Source: Rehmannia glutinosa (Eukaryota > Streptophyta > Magnoliopsida > Lamiales > Orobanchaceae). From it: a DNA stretch of 64,000 bases. The stretch spans positions 26,613,641-26,677,640 of the forward strand of contig CM071930.1 of NCBI GenBank assembly GCA_016081115.2, given 5' to 3'. The notes beneath the pieces are model-generated. The model worked only from the letters and a program-made list of their open reading frames with translations. It was not told the DNA's origin and made no database searches. A program made the position numbers and the translations under genes. Shown here piece by piece: positions 1-11,600 of this stretch. Each line of letters starts with the position of its first letter. Position 1 is the first letter of the stretch.

Positions 1-1140
1 GACAATGATGTTCATAGTGAGATACAAGATGAAATATCAATAAAAATTCCTCTAGAAGATTACAAAACAAAAGCAAAGTTGAATCCTGAACAAGAAAATG
101 CTTTTTCAATGATCTTAGATTGCATAAAAAAGGACAAAGGTGGGCTTTTCTTTATGGATGGGCCAGGTGGAACTGGAAAGACATTCTTGTATCGTGCATT
201 GTTAGCTCATCTTAGATCGAATAATCTAATAGCACTTGCAACTGCAACATCCAGAGTTGCTACAACAATAATTCCAGGAGGAAGAACAACACATTCACGC
301 TTCAAAATACCAATAGATGCAAATGAATCAAATGGGTGCAGTATGTCTAAACAAAGTGGTGCTGCAAGGCTATTGCGTATTGCACAATTAATAATATGGG
401 ACGAAGCACCAATGACAAAAGATGGGCTATCGAGAATGTTGATAAATTATTGAAAGATATAATGGGAAATGATGATGATTTTGGAGGAAAAGTGGTAGTT
501 TTTGGTGGAGATTTTAGACAAGTATTACCAGTTGTTCCTAGGCCAACAATCTATCAAACTATTTCTGCAATTTTGGTTAAATCATACTTGTGGCCTAAAT
601 TAGAGCTGTCAAAAATGGCCCAGCCCGATCAGCCGGCCCAACAGGCCCGGTAATAGGTCTGGGCTATGATTTTGTAGGCCCGAAAAGATCTGGGCCTATT
701 TTGCTTGGCCTGTTCGGCCCGAAACACCGGTCCAGTTAAATGGATCCATCAAATGGATTATGTAATGGTACAAGAATGGTATGCAGGGATTTCAAGAATA
801 ACATAATTGATGCAGAGATTTTGTTTGGTCAACATAGTGGAAAACATGTCTTTATACTTGGAATACCACTTTCGCGGGCTATCCATTTCATTTCAGACGT
901 AAGCAATTCCTAATTAGATTTTGCTTTGTCATGACAATCAACAAAGCTCAAGGACAGATAATTCCAAATGCTGGCATCTATTTGCCTGAACCAGTGTTTT
1001 CTCACGGTCAATTATATGTTGCTCTCTCCAGAGGAATTTCGAGGTCTACAACTAAAATATTGATTATATCGTACACCCCAAATACAAGGGAAAATATGAG
1101 GACTAGAAATGTTGTGTATAGACAAGTTCTTAATTGTTAA
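1..1140 (+). pseudogene. Helitron PIF1-type helicase, broken C-terminal half (open at left edge)
   Basis: The reading frame is already open at base 1. It shows a Walker A motif GPGGTGKT near 163-186 and a Walker B-like IIWDEAP near 391-411, as in the PIF1-type helicase half of plant Helitron Rep/helicase proteins. A one-base shift near 417-424 moves the frame; the next block contains GGDFRQVLPVV (about 510-540). Homology stops near 611 and a GC-rich patch follows. It resumes near 740 with NGLCNGTR and ends, after another shift near 875, with MTINKAQGQ and FSHGQLYVALSRG, the family's C-terminal motifs. About 150 residues between the two blocks are missing. No ATG is visible because the gene began left of the window. 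It cannot encode a working helicase. The family call is secure. That it belongs to the same old Helitron as the RPA-like gene at 9834-11600 is inference. Confidence 0.85.
611..736. repeat. GC-rich GGCCC-repeat patch at a helicase deletion
   Basis: About 125 bases rich in GGCCC, GGCCCG and GGGCC words lie exactly where the helicase homology is interrupted, in otherwise AT-rich DNA. Such words are common in the ends of plant hAT-type non-autonomous elements. I see neither a clear terminal repeat nor a target duplication, so the family is a guess. Confidence 0.3.
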
Positions 1141-1286
1141 TTATATGTTATGCTTTTTTTGTTGAATAAATTATTTGTTATGCTTTGCATGCAAAATCAT
1201 TACATTTTATCTAATTTTGCGCAAGTCACGAAACTGCTTCAATTTACAAGGGGAAATATGAGGACTAGAAATGTTGTGTATAGACT
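1083..1286 (+). repeat. Partial duplication of the helicase 3' end
   Basis: The last 40 coding bases (about 1083-1122, containing ATGAGGACTAGAAATGTTG) recur almost unchanged at about 1245-1286, 162 bases downstream and past the stop codon. The second copy is not part of an open frame. It looks like a local duplication after the gene died. Confidence 0.7.
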
Positions 1287-2034
1287 ATAATATTTATTTA
1301 TTTATATATATTCCATATGTATTATATGTAATATTATATATATATATAAATTATATAAGCATGCTTTAAATAGGCCGGCCTTGAGCTTTAAATAATTTTT
1401 CTAAAGGCACAGACCTGGCTTAACTATTTAAATAGACTTTATAAAAAGCCTAAATATGATCCAATTGTTAAATAGCGAACTCCTTTAGTAGGCCGGACCA
1501 TAGGACCCTGTTGGGTAGCCTGACTTATTTCCAGCCCTACTTTTGGGACCCTATAAAAAAAATTAAATAAAATATGTTACTTATATTTAAAGGTTTATGT
1601 AAAATTTGTACCTCGAATAATGAGCAAACCAACCATCTTTGAAATTTGAAAAGTGATATCATAATAATTGAATTAAGTGGAGTTTTAAGGAGTGAAAATG
1701 TCATTAATTATTATTAATTTGGAAGTTGCAATAGGAATTCAATCGGGTGCGCGGAACCCTGAGCTCTGGGTTGGTTTATGGGCACAAGAAATAATTAAAA
1801 TTGTTTTAATTTTCACTAGATTAATTATCTTATTTTGATATAAGTTTAATTGAAGTATTTCAATTTAAAAAGGATACTAATAAGTAATAAACTCGGTTAA
1901 CATAATTCTATTTGGATTAGAAGTTAGATTTAAGTATTTTAGTTTAAGAGATATACCAATAAACTCAAACACTCGCCTATATATATATAGTATACTAATA
2001 TATATATATATATAGTTGTAGTTTTTATTTCTAA
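1287..2034. other. AT-rich spacer with hAT-like end near 1360-1545
   Basis: No gene seen. Bases 1290-1360 are simple TA-rich sequence. Bases about 1370-1540 contain GGCCGG words and end, read on the minus strand, in TAGGGCTGGAAA, which resembles a hAT-type terminus. The partner end is not obvious. From 1545 to 2034 there is AT-rich DNA with a TA microsatellite at 1978-2014. Confidence 0.3.
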
Positions 2035-2179
2035 TATATCACTAACAAATTCCTCAACAATTGTCTCCGTCCAACAATTTTTCGAAGCCATCCTTCTAGG
2101 TTCATCAAGCTTCGCAAATATCCTGATCAACTCTGATCCAACAATTTTCTCAAGCCCTACGCCCATCTTGGTTCAAGGT
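2035..2179 (+). other. Possible untranslated first exon with splice donor
   Basis: A relatively C-rich stretch ends in CAAG|GTAAGA at about 2179/2180, a near-consensus plant donor. The opposite strand has a 75-codon frame with no recognisable family. Once Helitron 1 (2468-9431) is subtracted, this exon would lie just upstream of the RPA-like gene starting at 9834, so it could be that gene's leader. This rests on composition and one splice site only. Confidence 0.25.
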
Positions 2180-2467
2180 AAGAAAATCCATACTAGCTTT
2201 TAGCGTAATCTTTATTTATTTCTTCTTTGTTAATAGGCCAATTTTATATACTTTTTTTCATGGGATGTTCTACATTGAAGTTTTTTTCTCTTTGACTTTT
2301 AATTGTCTCGTTTGCAAATATTCTCAAATCCTCAAAACAAGTTTACGCAAGTCTATACAAAATAAGCATGACATAGAATTGTTTTAACCAAAAAATATCT
2401 TATTTCATATTTTAATTATTGATTCTTATTTCTTTGATTCTTCAATCCACTATCTTATTATTAGTAA

Positions 2468-2510
2468 CTAGTGTTTGACCAGTGCGATGCACGGGATGTT
2501 ATCTATTACG
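2468..2510 (-). other. Helitron 1 3' terminus (stem and CTAG)
   Basis: On the minus strand the sequence is a CCCGTGC/GCAC stem-loop followed within 15 bases by ACACTAG|T. A short hairpin 10-15 bases before a CTRR end is the Helitron termination signal. The end at 61579 has the matching GCATCGCACGGGTCAGCACACTAG layout. Confidence 0.7.
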
Positions 2511-2581
2511 AAAAATGAATGTTTATGAAATGCACAATATACATGTAATATAAAACATGAAAATGCATATATTAAATTTTG

Positions 2582-2980
2582 GAATACTTATTTGTACACA
2601 ACATTATTCGTTTGTCCGTCATTTGATGTATTATCGCCACAAACTAATATTTTCAACCCGTTGGGGTTGGTTACTCGCGAAAAAACAACATATAATTGGT
2701 CATGACTGAAAATCGGATTCTTAAGGTAAAGACCGACATGCGAGAGAGATTGTCTTTGCCTTTTTCTTATAGTCATGGCATACGAAATGATTAGAGGAAA
2801 CTGTCTTCGCTGGAACTTGAAGGGAATTCTTAGACCAAACGGGGTCAGTGTCATTCACGGAATCAAAACTTTATGACCGGCATTGGTTCCCGCGAGAATT
2901 TTAGATTCAAGTACGTGTGAGCCAAGCCTCGTAATCACCAACCTTGTACCGTTACACAACCCAAATAATTTAACTTATTA
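2582..2980 (-). pseudogene. Helitron 1 helicase C-terminal remnant
   Basis: This encodes about 130 residues homologous to the end of the Helitron PIF1-type helicase. They include a diverged CNGTR block near 2960, RIPFKFQRRQFPL near 2820 and FSHDQLYVVFSRV near 2690, where intact relatives have GQLYVA(L/V)SR. It aligns with the helicase tail at 60962-61411 of Helitron 2. A stop codon sits just before the MTLTP block, where the relative has an arginine codon. All upstream helicase motifs and the Rep domain are absent. It is a fossil of the autonomous ancestor and marks the 3' side of Helitron 1. Confidence 0.85.
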
Positions 2981-3839
2981 CAACACCACTAAACATGAAA
3001 CTAAAAATACCATTTGTGATGTCACTGAGTAGGGAGTTTGAAAAAGGAAAAATAGTCCTGGTCAATGAAACATTAGAAATAACTTTTTTAAATAGATTTG
3101 AAGACACTTTTCGAGATATTATCCCATTTTCTGTGAAAGAAAAAGAAAAATCTAATAATAAGATATATACTTTTAGAACAATGGGTCTTCAAAATTTTAA
3201 TACACTAAACATGTATATTAATTAAACTACATAGAAAATCTTTAAATGCCTTTTTTTATACATGTTTTGGTTATAAAAAATCAAAATATAATTGCATTGA
3301 TATTATTTTTTCATATTTGATCTATTTTACAGGGTAATAAATTGAATCTATTTTCATCAGTTTAGTTTTAAAAAATATATATTTGTTTTCGAAATTTTTA
3401 AAAACAAATATTGTAATTTATAATATTCCAACTAAAATTAATGATCTATTTAATTTTTAAGTGTAATCTTGACAATATTCAAATATAATCTTGACATTTA
3501 GTTTATGCAATTTAGTCAATTAATGATTGGCCCATAAAATCGGTTTTTTCATAAATTTAAAAAAAAAAAGATTTCAAATATGTTTACATTAAAAAATCTC
3601 ATTTCATATATTTAAGTGCACAATTAAGTGGAAAAGCCCAATAACAAAAGCCCATCTTTCAAAAAGAAAACAAAAAACAAATTGAGGCCCTAACCATAAC
3701 ATCAATCTCGGCTGAACACGTCATTTTGCAATGCTCAATATTTCGACACGTCTACAAATTGAACGGTTAGATTTGAAACACGTAAAACAATTGTGCGGCC
3801 CAGATTAACAAATGAAAACATATCTGCATTAGGTTATAT
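2981..3839. other. AT-rich Helitron 1 interior, no recognised gene
   Basis: A 76-codon frame runs at 2995-3225 on the plus strand, with an MKLKIPFVMS start. It matches no family I know, is lysine- and asparagine-rich as chance frames in AT-rich DNA tend to be, and has no clear context. The rest is AT-rich and non-coding. A mild promoter-like change to mixed composition begins near 3620. Confidence 0.4.
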
Positions 3840-4169
3840 CTCAAAAATCGCCGCTCCTCTAATTTTGGCTAAGAACAAAATCTCAAAAATGGGTTTCTCT
3901 CTCCAGATTCATATCCAATATTCAATAATCTCAATTTTTTGATTTTCTTTCTCAGTTTTGATATGTTTTCTCTCCAAAAATCGATGCTCCTCTCATTTTG
4001 GCTAAGAACAACATCTCAAAAATGATTTTTTATCCGTCCGGATTCATATTCAGATCTTCAATAATCTCAATTTTATGATTGTCTTTCTCCGTTTCGATCT
4101 CGGTCGCCTCCATTTCAAGGCTTCATCTTGTACTCGGTATCGGTCGTCTCCGTTTTTAACGCCCAGCTG
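3840..4169 (+). promoter_or_regulatory. Leader-like exon built of two ~130-bp repeats, ending in a splice donor
   Basis: Two direct repeats start near 3841 and 3973, sharing CTCATTTTGGCTAAGAAC-type words and a CAATAATCTCAATTTT block. A pyrimidine-rich leader follows and ends in CAGCTG|GTAAGTATT at about 4169/4170, a strong donor. No long frame runs through it, so it resembles an untranslated first exon. It points right, against the Helitron 1 genes and towards the structured element at 6304. A comparable leader, also antisense to its Helitron, lies near 43230-43400 in Helitron 2. Confidence 0.4.
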
Positions 4170-6303
4170 GTAAGTATTTTTTTTTCCGATATTTTATATA
4201 TTATATATTATCGTTATAAAATACCTTCAGTTTCTCCATATTTTAATTTGCATGTTCTATTTTTTCCAAAATAGATCCTATTTTTTTTGGGAATAAGTTT
4301 CAAATTTAGTTGTACTAACTATGTATAACCTTCAAAAAGAAAAAAAAATCGTGTGTTTTGACTTAAATTGAAAAAACAAATGTTATTAAATTTAGTTTGT
4401 TAACAATTGTATCCGAGTGAAATGGTAGATGTTTACATTTTTATAATTATATATCTAAAATGGTAGTTATTTACAGATTTGTGAGATTTTGTCAAAAAAA
4501 GAAAAAAAATTATTAGACAATTTAGGGGCTATTTTCTAAAATAAAATATGTTGTCGTGGGCCTCCACGGGAAATCTTATCTTCTAGATTGATTCGAGTTC
4601 AAAAAGGTATAATGGTAACCGGATTTCTGTGATTTTCCATAGGGTATGTATAGATAATTCCTATTTTATGAATTATTAACATTTTTTGAAATATCTATTG
4701 AGTTATACTGTAAATTAGAAAATTATTAGTAAAGACATTTTAGATATTTAACTGAAAATACAATTTTGAGAATTTCGTGCACTATTCAGTATTCTGTACT
4801 TTTTCGTGAAAAAAATACTTGTTCATATTGGTCTGTAATTTCTCTGATTTTCTTCCATGTTAAACTCAAACACCTCAAAGAACAATTATATGGTCTTCAG
4901 ATAATTAGAACAAAATACATTTTCCTTAAGCTTATTTTTTCTCGATATTTGATTATTATCATGAACTATTTCTTATTTCTTCTCAGGTTACATGAGATAC
5001 ACAGTGTCGGAGTATAAATCACAATTTTTTTAAAGATAAGTTCTTAAAATGACTTTGTCATATTATTTATGCTACATTCTCCATTATATAGTCATTGACT
5101 AACGATTGTTTTATAATGTGTTTCATATTACATTCTACATACTTTACACAACGAAGAAGAAATCATCATAGCAAAACCACAGAAAACCATATACAGATAA
5201 GTTATAAATGCTATTAATACATCAAAAGTACATTAAAATTATATGTTTCATGATAAATCTACAACAAAATAATGTTTTTTTAATTTAAAAGATTAGCATA
5301 AAAAATATAATACCGTTTTCATTACCGTCATCTCTTGTACGTTTATTTCACACAATTGTATATCCTGATAGTTGCTTCATGATTGAGATTGGAGTTTTTA
5401 TTTGTGTGAGTTATGGTCCGTGTAAGATTTTGGTTGCTGTTGTTGCATATTTATACTGTAAATATGTGGAGTGAATCTTTGATATATTCTCTTTTATGGA
5501 AATATATTAGAAAGTCATCTAAAATAATTAGAAAGTCAAATATCACTGTGAATTAACGGTAATAGTGAAGAATGACAGAGATTTAATATTGAAATATTTG
5601 TGGAAGAAATTTGTTTATTCTATTAGTATAGATAAGATATCATTCATATATCTTGATACCAAGAAAACCAAGTAATTAGTACATATTCTGTTTATATTAC
5701 CATGTAAGTATATATTAAATTATACTGCATTAATTACAAAACAAAATATTTGCATATTTGATTTAATCTATTATCTTAAATATAATTTCTAATGAAATTC
5801 ATTTTGATTGCATGTGTATCCACTGTATGATTTGGATTCAAGTTTACATAGGATGGATAAAGGCCTATCAACTTACTATTATAGTGTAGAACTTTTATAT
5901 GGAAGCTTTTAAAATAGAAGAATGCATACATGCTCCATTTTTGATATGCTTGGTCTGTTGTCTTAGCTTAAATAGAGAAAATATATAATACATAACACCA
6001 AAATTGTGTTTCTTAACATATAGAATCCGTGTTATTTATGTTGTGTTATGTGAAAAATATTTAAAAATTTATGTTGTGCGTGTTTTAAAGAATTGTATAA
6101 TAAATCCATGTTAAAATAAATAAAAATGTCTTTGATTTTTGCATATTTCATAACATATTATTCCTTAGCAAATTCTAATTTCTACTTATGTTTTGCTGGT
6201 AGTATAATTGTGTTAACAAACTGCTAAAAGTCTGAAATGTATTATGATATTTCAGTGGGGCAACAATATGTACTCACTTGTTTTATATAAGTTACCAATT
6301 AAG
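4170..6303. other. AT-rich non-coding stretch of Helitron 1
   Basis: No recognisable coding sequence. The longest plus-strand frame (4766-5017) has no known homology and a composition expected of chance. Read from the donor at 4170 this could be a long intron or a non-coding transcript. Confidence 0.4.
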
Positions 6304-6375
6304 AAGACCTTTAGCTATAAAACCACTTGACCCTATACCATGAGTGTAGTGGAATCCTGTTGGTGCTGAGGTCTT
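6304..6375 (+). ncRNA. Candidate structured RNA element, copy C (Helitron 1)
   Basis: The outer stem AAGACCT (6304-6310) pairs with AGGTCTT (6369-6375). An inner stem ACCA (6322-6325) pairs with TGGT (6361-6364). A hairpin CTATAC (6333-6338) with loop CATGA pairs with GTGTAG (6344-6349), using one G-U pair that is allowed only on this strand. Between the stems are blocks also present in the Helitron 2 copies: TTGACC (6327-6332) and TGGAATCCTGTTGG. Stem sequences differ between copies while pairing is kept. It lies about 600 bases past the RPA-like remnant and antisense to it. I do not recognise it as a known RNA family. Function unknown. Confidence 0.45.
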
Positions 6376-6980
6376 CATTTTAAATTGTTGTTCCCTTGTA
6401 CTTATATCTTTTTTATCTATCAAATTTATTTAGTACTTGATGAGTTAATGAATGAAATATTGACGAAATGATTAATACATAATTTTGCCTCTGGAATTCT
6501 GTTACTGAATGTTTAAAAAAAATTCAGGATATGTATGAGATTCATATTTTGAGGTACATGTTTAATTTTTAATTTTAATAAATATGAATGTTTCATTTTG
6601 CATATTTGTATTTTCGGTGCCAAACAAAATGACCGAAAATTTGTATGATATACTAATCATACATAGTATTATGTAAATGGATTGTACAAAAAACCAAAAA
6701 ATTCAGAAAATTCCTAAATAAATAGGAAAAATATAATATTTATTTATTAATTTAAAAGACCCGAAATTTCTGGGCTAAATATACCAACCAAATCCGTGAG
6801 GATCATCACTCGATAAAAAAGCGAAATATAAATTATTCTTAAACAAAAATAAAATAACTCTCCCTAATCAGAAGCAAATTACTCAAAAAAAACTCATCCC
6901 TAACCAGAAACTACTCATTCAAATCGTCCTCCACCTATTTCTTTGGTATATTGATCTTATTTGATTTTACTCATATATTT
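6376..6980. other. AT-rich stretch, no gene seen
   Basis: Non-coding AT-rich DNA between the structured element and the RPA-like remnant. Decayed 3' exons of the RPA-like gene may be hidden at 6780-6980, but I cannot align them with confidence. Confidence 0.3.
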
Positions 6981-8240
6981 CCTGAATGTCACCGTTCACA
7001 ATCATCTTAGTGATGAAAAACATGTTCGAGAGTTTGACCTCATCTAAAATAAAGGCACAACATCAATAAATAAGCACCTATAAAATATTAATGTTACATT
7101 CAAAAAATTAAATTACGAAAATTAAATACCAAATATTGAATATGTTTAAAATAATTTAAAAATTTATTAAATTACGAAAATTGAATATATTTGAAATTTA
7201 TTAAATTACGAAAATTGAATATATTTTCTAGGTTGTTATTAAAACTAATGATGTGCTTTGTATTTAAATAAATATTATATCTTACCTCGAAATACTTTTC
7301 CCCTACACATCTGAAGAATTATAATCAAAGGTTCCAAACTATACTCTTCGAGATATGGTAGAATCGCATCAACATAATCCTCCCATAAAGTACAATATAT
7401 GTGATTATTTCCGAAAAAGTGTAATTCATTCATTATATTAAAAGAAATGCTTAAATTACGATAACAATTACACCTAATTGCAATACATTGAATTGCAAAT
7501 ATAAGTTTTTTTAATTAAATTATGAAAATTGAATATATTTAAAATAATATAAAATTAAATCATTTATTACTCTAAATCTTCTAGCGTGATGTCAATGAAA
7601 CGTGTTAGCTTGCCACCGAGTTTTAGATTGAGCAGATTGCATAGCTACAACTCTCCCTATGATATCTGAGGTTCACAAAAACCAAAAAGATTAGTCTATA
7701 TAAAATCATACGTAAGCAATTACAATTTCAGCACAAAATAAAAATTCAATACATACCAAAAAGTATGGTTTCATCGACATTTTCAACACTTGCCAAATCT
7801 CTAAAACTTTTGAAATTGAACAAAAACCTAGGAAGTGAGTTTCATCCAACTGAAAAACATGTGTCTTACCATGGAACTGAATCTTGTATTTTGTAGTGGT
7901 AGTTTTGTATTTGTCTGTGTAATACGCAACAACAAAGTCTTTTATGACATAAACATGCCCTAAATTCAGTCGGTTTTTGAATTGTGCAACATTAACCTTT
8001 CTTATGGTGCCGTGAATCCTATCACCCTGCAACAAAAATTAAAATCGAAATATAATTAGAGCTTGCTGGTATAAATTATTTATATAATACATTTTAATTT
8101 GGGCAAAAACTGTCATAGCTCAGCACCATAGAATACACACTCCAAACTCTGTATTTGGCTTTTGTTATTATAGACAAGCTTTTTGATATAGTCGAACCAA
8201 TCGCAATTTCATAGCCAAATGGGACTTATTCATGCTGATG
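6981..8240 (-). pseudogene. RPA1-like (DUF223/OB-fold) gene of Helitron 1, decayed
   Basis: Exon-sized homology to the RPA1-like proteins of plant Helitrons, in order on the minus strand: a damaged first exon near 8115-8235 with a recognisable LECVF and internal stops; an exon ending at 8035 with GDRIHGTIRK and GHVYVIKDF; an exon near 7565-7670 with GRVVAMQSAQSK and RFIDITLEDLE; one near 7290-7440 with CTLWEDYVDAILPYLEE, then a GTAAG donor; and a short one near 6985-7040 reading EVKLSNMFFITK. Exon order and intron places match the better kept copy at 36281-38728. The zinc-finger and C-terminal exons are not found. Such proteins resemble the large subunit of the single-stranded DNA-binding factor RPA and may help Helitron replication. 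It is dead: frames are broken and the 3' part is lost. Confidence 0.8.
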
Positions 8241-9099
8241 TCCTTGATCAATGTCATGAGCTATTATTTGCAGAGAAAATGCGTGCGGCAGAAGTCGAAT
8301 GCGGTAAAGAAAACGTTAATGACAACTTATATATATAGGCAGTTGAGTGGGTATATTTAAGGTGAATGTATCATTGTCATTATTTGTAAAGATATGTTAA
8401 ATTACCAGACTTTTCGAAAGAAGCTCAGGGGCAACCTATTCATTTTTTTGGGATATAAAATCCACTTTGCTTTGTGATGATGCTCAATCAATTTAATATT
8501 TCCTTTATTGTGGATAATTGAATCTTATATTTCCTTTGGCCAGTAATTATTAATTATTTTGTGTCGTCTTACCATTAATGTTTTTTTTTAATTATTTGAA
8601 AGTAACAATCTGTTTCAGAAAGAAATTGTTAATTATTTTTAACCGAGATTGGTTAGGCTTACCATTAATTATTATTGCTATTAATTGAGATTAACAAACT
8701 TGATGGGCAAGTATGCTTAATTTCCGGTTAAATTGTTTTGGAATATGTTGCCGTTTATATATAGACAATTATTAATAGCATTTGTAATGAAATATAAGGA
8801 ATTGTAGCTGATTGTATAGCCTCACATTAATTATTATTACCATTAATTGAAATTAACATTGGCAAGTTTCGGCGTCCAAAGGAAAATTCTAACAGATACT
8901 ATGTTTTCACTGATTGTATAGCCTTCAGACTGATAATTTTTACCTTTTGAATAATTTAACAATGATTGTGTTTCCTTAAGATTAGTTAAATTTATCTTTA
9001 ATCAAGCGTTAATTAATTTGTAAATAATAAAATTTATTTGCTGAAATACTATTTATAGGTGAAAAGAAAAAGCGGGAAAATTATGGCTTACCATTTCCA
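8241..9099. other. AT-rich 5' part of Helitron 1
   Basis: No gene recognised. This would be the upstream region of the RPA-like gene on the minus strand. It is A/T-rich with repeated ATTAATTATTAT words but no clear promoter elements. Confidence 0.4.
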
Positions 9100-9365
9100 G
9101 TTGAAAGGTCAAACATTCCTAATTTATTGTATATCTCTACATGTAAATCCGATAGACAATAATCAAATTATTTGTGCTATTTTTCAAGGTCAAACATTTC
9201 CAATTTACTACATATTTGTAACCGAAAATAAAAAATATTGAAAATCAATTTTAGCAACTATTTACAATCAATTTATTTATGCTATTTTTTCAAGTCAAAC
9301 ATTCCTAATTTATTGCATATATATATCACCGAAAATAAAAAATTCTGGAAATTGATTTTAGCAAC
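9100..9365. repeat. Three imperfect direct repeats (~85-105 bp)
   Basis: The phrase GGTCAAACATTCCTAATTTA recurs with small changes near 9107, 9190 and 9294. After the second and third copies come ACCGAAAATAAAAAAT and then TTGATTTTAGCAACT. The array lies just inside the 5' end of Helitron 1. Confidence 0.7.
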
Positions 9366-9407
9366 TGCGTTTAGGCGGGAAAACAAAAATAGAAACCATT
9401 TTGCTTT

Positions 9408-9431
9408 TATATATATATATATATATATAGA
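9408..9431 (-). other. Helitron 1 5' terminus
   Basis: On the minus strand the sequence A|TCTATATATATATATATAT then AAAGCAAAATGG resembles many plant Helitron 5' ends (TCTATA followed by AT-rich DNA). The exact first base is uncertain because it falls in a TA microsatellite. Confidence 0.5.
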
Positions 9432-9833
9432 TCAGATCCTTGTATTATAAGATGATAAATTAGAATTTATGTACAAACAAGAATTACTGTATCATATCCA
9501 TAAGGATGAACCCATGAGTAAACTCCAAATACTCCAGGAAGTCTAGATTTAGCCATAAGTTGCCAGATGTACAATTAACCATCGTTTATAAAATCATATT
9601 TTTTTAAATTTTATTTAAAATAATTATCTTATTTTTGTTTAGGTTAAATTGAAATATTTCAATTGACATATAATGATACTAATATGAGTTGGTTTAACCT
9701 GCTTTTAATTGATATTGAATCTTGGTGACCTTTTCGTATATTATGAATTTAGCTTTTATAGTTCATATATTTTATTTTTTATTATTTTGCTACCTTAACA
9801 TGACTACTATATAATGCATGAATATACATAAAG
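9432..9833. other. Short AT-rich upstream region, no gene seen
   Basis: About 400 bases of AT-rich DNA directly before the RPA1-like gene at 9834. It could hold that gene's promoter or an intron; nothing specific is visible. Confidence 0.3.
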
Positions 9834-11600
9834 ATGACGATGGATTTTACAGTTTTGGTAAATCTATTACATATAGATCAAAAATCATTCACAATAAGAT
9901 TAAGAGTTTTACGAGTTGGTTCAGAAACATATTGTGGCCCTAATCTTTCTTCAAGGATTCGAAAGATGATAATGATTGATGATGAAGTAAGTAACTAATT
10001 TACTTTTATGTTTTAATATTGATAGTTTAAGTACTAATTTCAAAATTATTTATTCATGCAGGGTATCCAATTTGGAGTAATAATTTTTAATAATGTCGTC
10101 AATCATTTTTGTTGGAAAATTTGAAGTCAACAAGACATATTTGGTCTCTAATGGAGAAGTTAAAAAGAGTAATCCATTATTTTCGAGTGCACATCCTAAA
10201 AAGGAATTAGTCCTCAAAAAGTACAATATTATAAAGAATGTCACTGAAGATATAAAAGACAATATTTGTTATAATTTCATGAAGTTCAAAGACATAGACC
10301 CGAAGTTCATAAACATGAAACAATCGGTATATATTCTTTAACCTCAATTCTTCATAAAAAATATGGATTTTATTATATTGAATATCAAACCTTATTGTGT
10401 TAATATATATGGAATTGCAATCAACGTCAAAGATTGTAGAGTTACCCCAAATTCAAGAGTTGCATCAAAAAATTTAAGAGAAATAATAGTGATGAACCAA
10501 GAGTAACACATTTTTTTCATACATCGTTCTTCATTTTTTTAAAACAATTATTATATAAAAAACATTCATATTAATTCTTATGATTATTTAATGCTCATTC
10601 ATTTTTAATTAACTATGCAGATATTACCCCATAGTAGTTTGTCTTTGGGAAGATATGGCTAAAAATGAAGGATGTGCTTTGCGTCAAATTGCAGATCAAA
10701 AACCAATTGTTGCAATCACAAAGCTCATTGCAAAAAATACTTAGGTATAACAATATCCATAGAAAAATAAATTATATTTATTATTAATATATTTTTTAAC
10801 ATTGTATTTTTTTTGTAGGTGAATCGCAACTCCAAACTACTGCGACATTAGTTCTGCAAGTACAACCGACTTGTGAAGAAATTGATAATATACGACGATG
10901 GTATACTATAAATTATATAATAAGCATTAAATTAAATGGTTTCTTCAAAAGTAATATTTTGGTTTGTTAATATTTTATTTTACGCAGGTCACATGCAATT
11001 TAAGATCCACTCAAAGTACTTGAATTGTCAATGACAAAGAGAATGAAAGACAAAAAAAAAGTGTCCCTTGAAGAAATCATACACAAAAGACATGGGCTAT
11101 GCGAGCGCACAAACAGACACATATATATCTAATACTGAAATAAAAATGAGAATTCCAAAGAATATTTGCTAGCTTATGAAAATATTATAGTGCAACATGG
11201 ATCCATTTAAACCATATATAAAAAAATAATCTAATGACCTTTATGATATTGCAATATTTAATTAATTGTCGCTAAGTTTTTCTTGCAGGATACATATTAT
11301 TGTTTTAGGGGAATTGTTGAAAAGGTTCTCAATAAATCATCATTATCTTATGATTCATGCAAAAATTGTGTTGCATCAGTTCTCAAAAATGATGACAACA
11401 CATCTTGTAAAAAATGCCATGAGGAAGAGGTGGAAACAACACTAAGGTAATAAATATAGATTATAAATGCTTAAATTAATCTGTGCATAAATCAAGATAC
11501 TAAATTTTATTTATATAACTATAGATATCGGTTAGTTTTAAATGTGATGTAAGGAAATAATAGTGCCATTATAACAATGTTCGAAGATGCTACAACTGTG
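9834..11600 (+). pseudogene. Divergent RPA1-like gene, interrupted by the copia LTR at 11601
   Basis: Exon-like blocks match RPA1-type proteins in order. Exon 1 starts at ATG 9834 and ends GATGAA|GTAAGTAA at 9986. Exon 2, from 10062, has VIIFNNVVNHF, then a one-base shift into FEVNKTYLVSNGEVKKSNP. A block near 10410-10502 reads INVKDCRVTPNSRV and REIIVMNQE. The exon at 10621 reads YYPIVVCLWEDMA. The next has LQTTATLVLQV. The exon at about 11290-11447 holds a C-x2-C...C-x2-C finger (SCKNC, SCKKC), as at the C-terminus of RPA1. The last block near 11530-11595 reads YRLVLNV and AIITMFEDAT and is cut by the LTR. It is more diverged than the two other RPA-like genes here and is damaged by shifts and stops. 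Any later exons should lie beyond the right edge of the window, past the other LTR. Confidence 0.75.

Larger units (their letters stand above)
2468..9431 (-). mobile_element. Helitron 1, non-autonomous, with RPA-like gene and helicase tail
   Basis: Read on the minus strand, the element begins with TCTATATATATAT at 9431 after a flanking A. It ends with CTAG at 2471-2468 before a flanking T: the A|TC...CTAG|T arrangement of Helitrons, which make no target duplication. Just inside the 3' end is the GC-rich stem CCCGTGCATCGCAC typical of plant Helitron ends. Between the ends lie, in element order, three tandem repeats, a decayed RPA1-like gene, a structured element on the other strand, and the last part of a helicase gene. 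The 3' end and helicase tail match Helitron 2, so the two are one family. The Rep domain and most of the helicase are missing, so transposition would need help in trans. The 5' end is less certain because it lies in a TA repeat. Confidence 0.7.
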
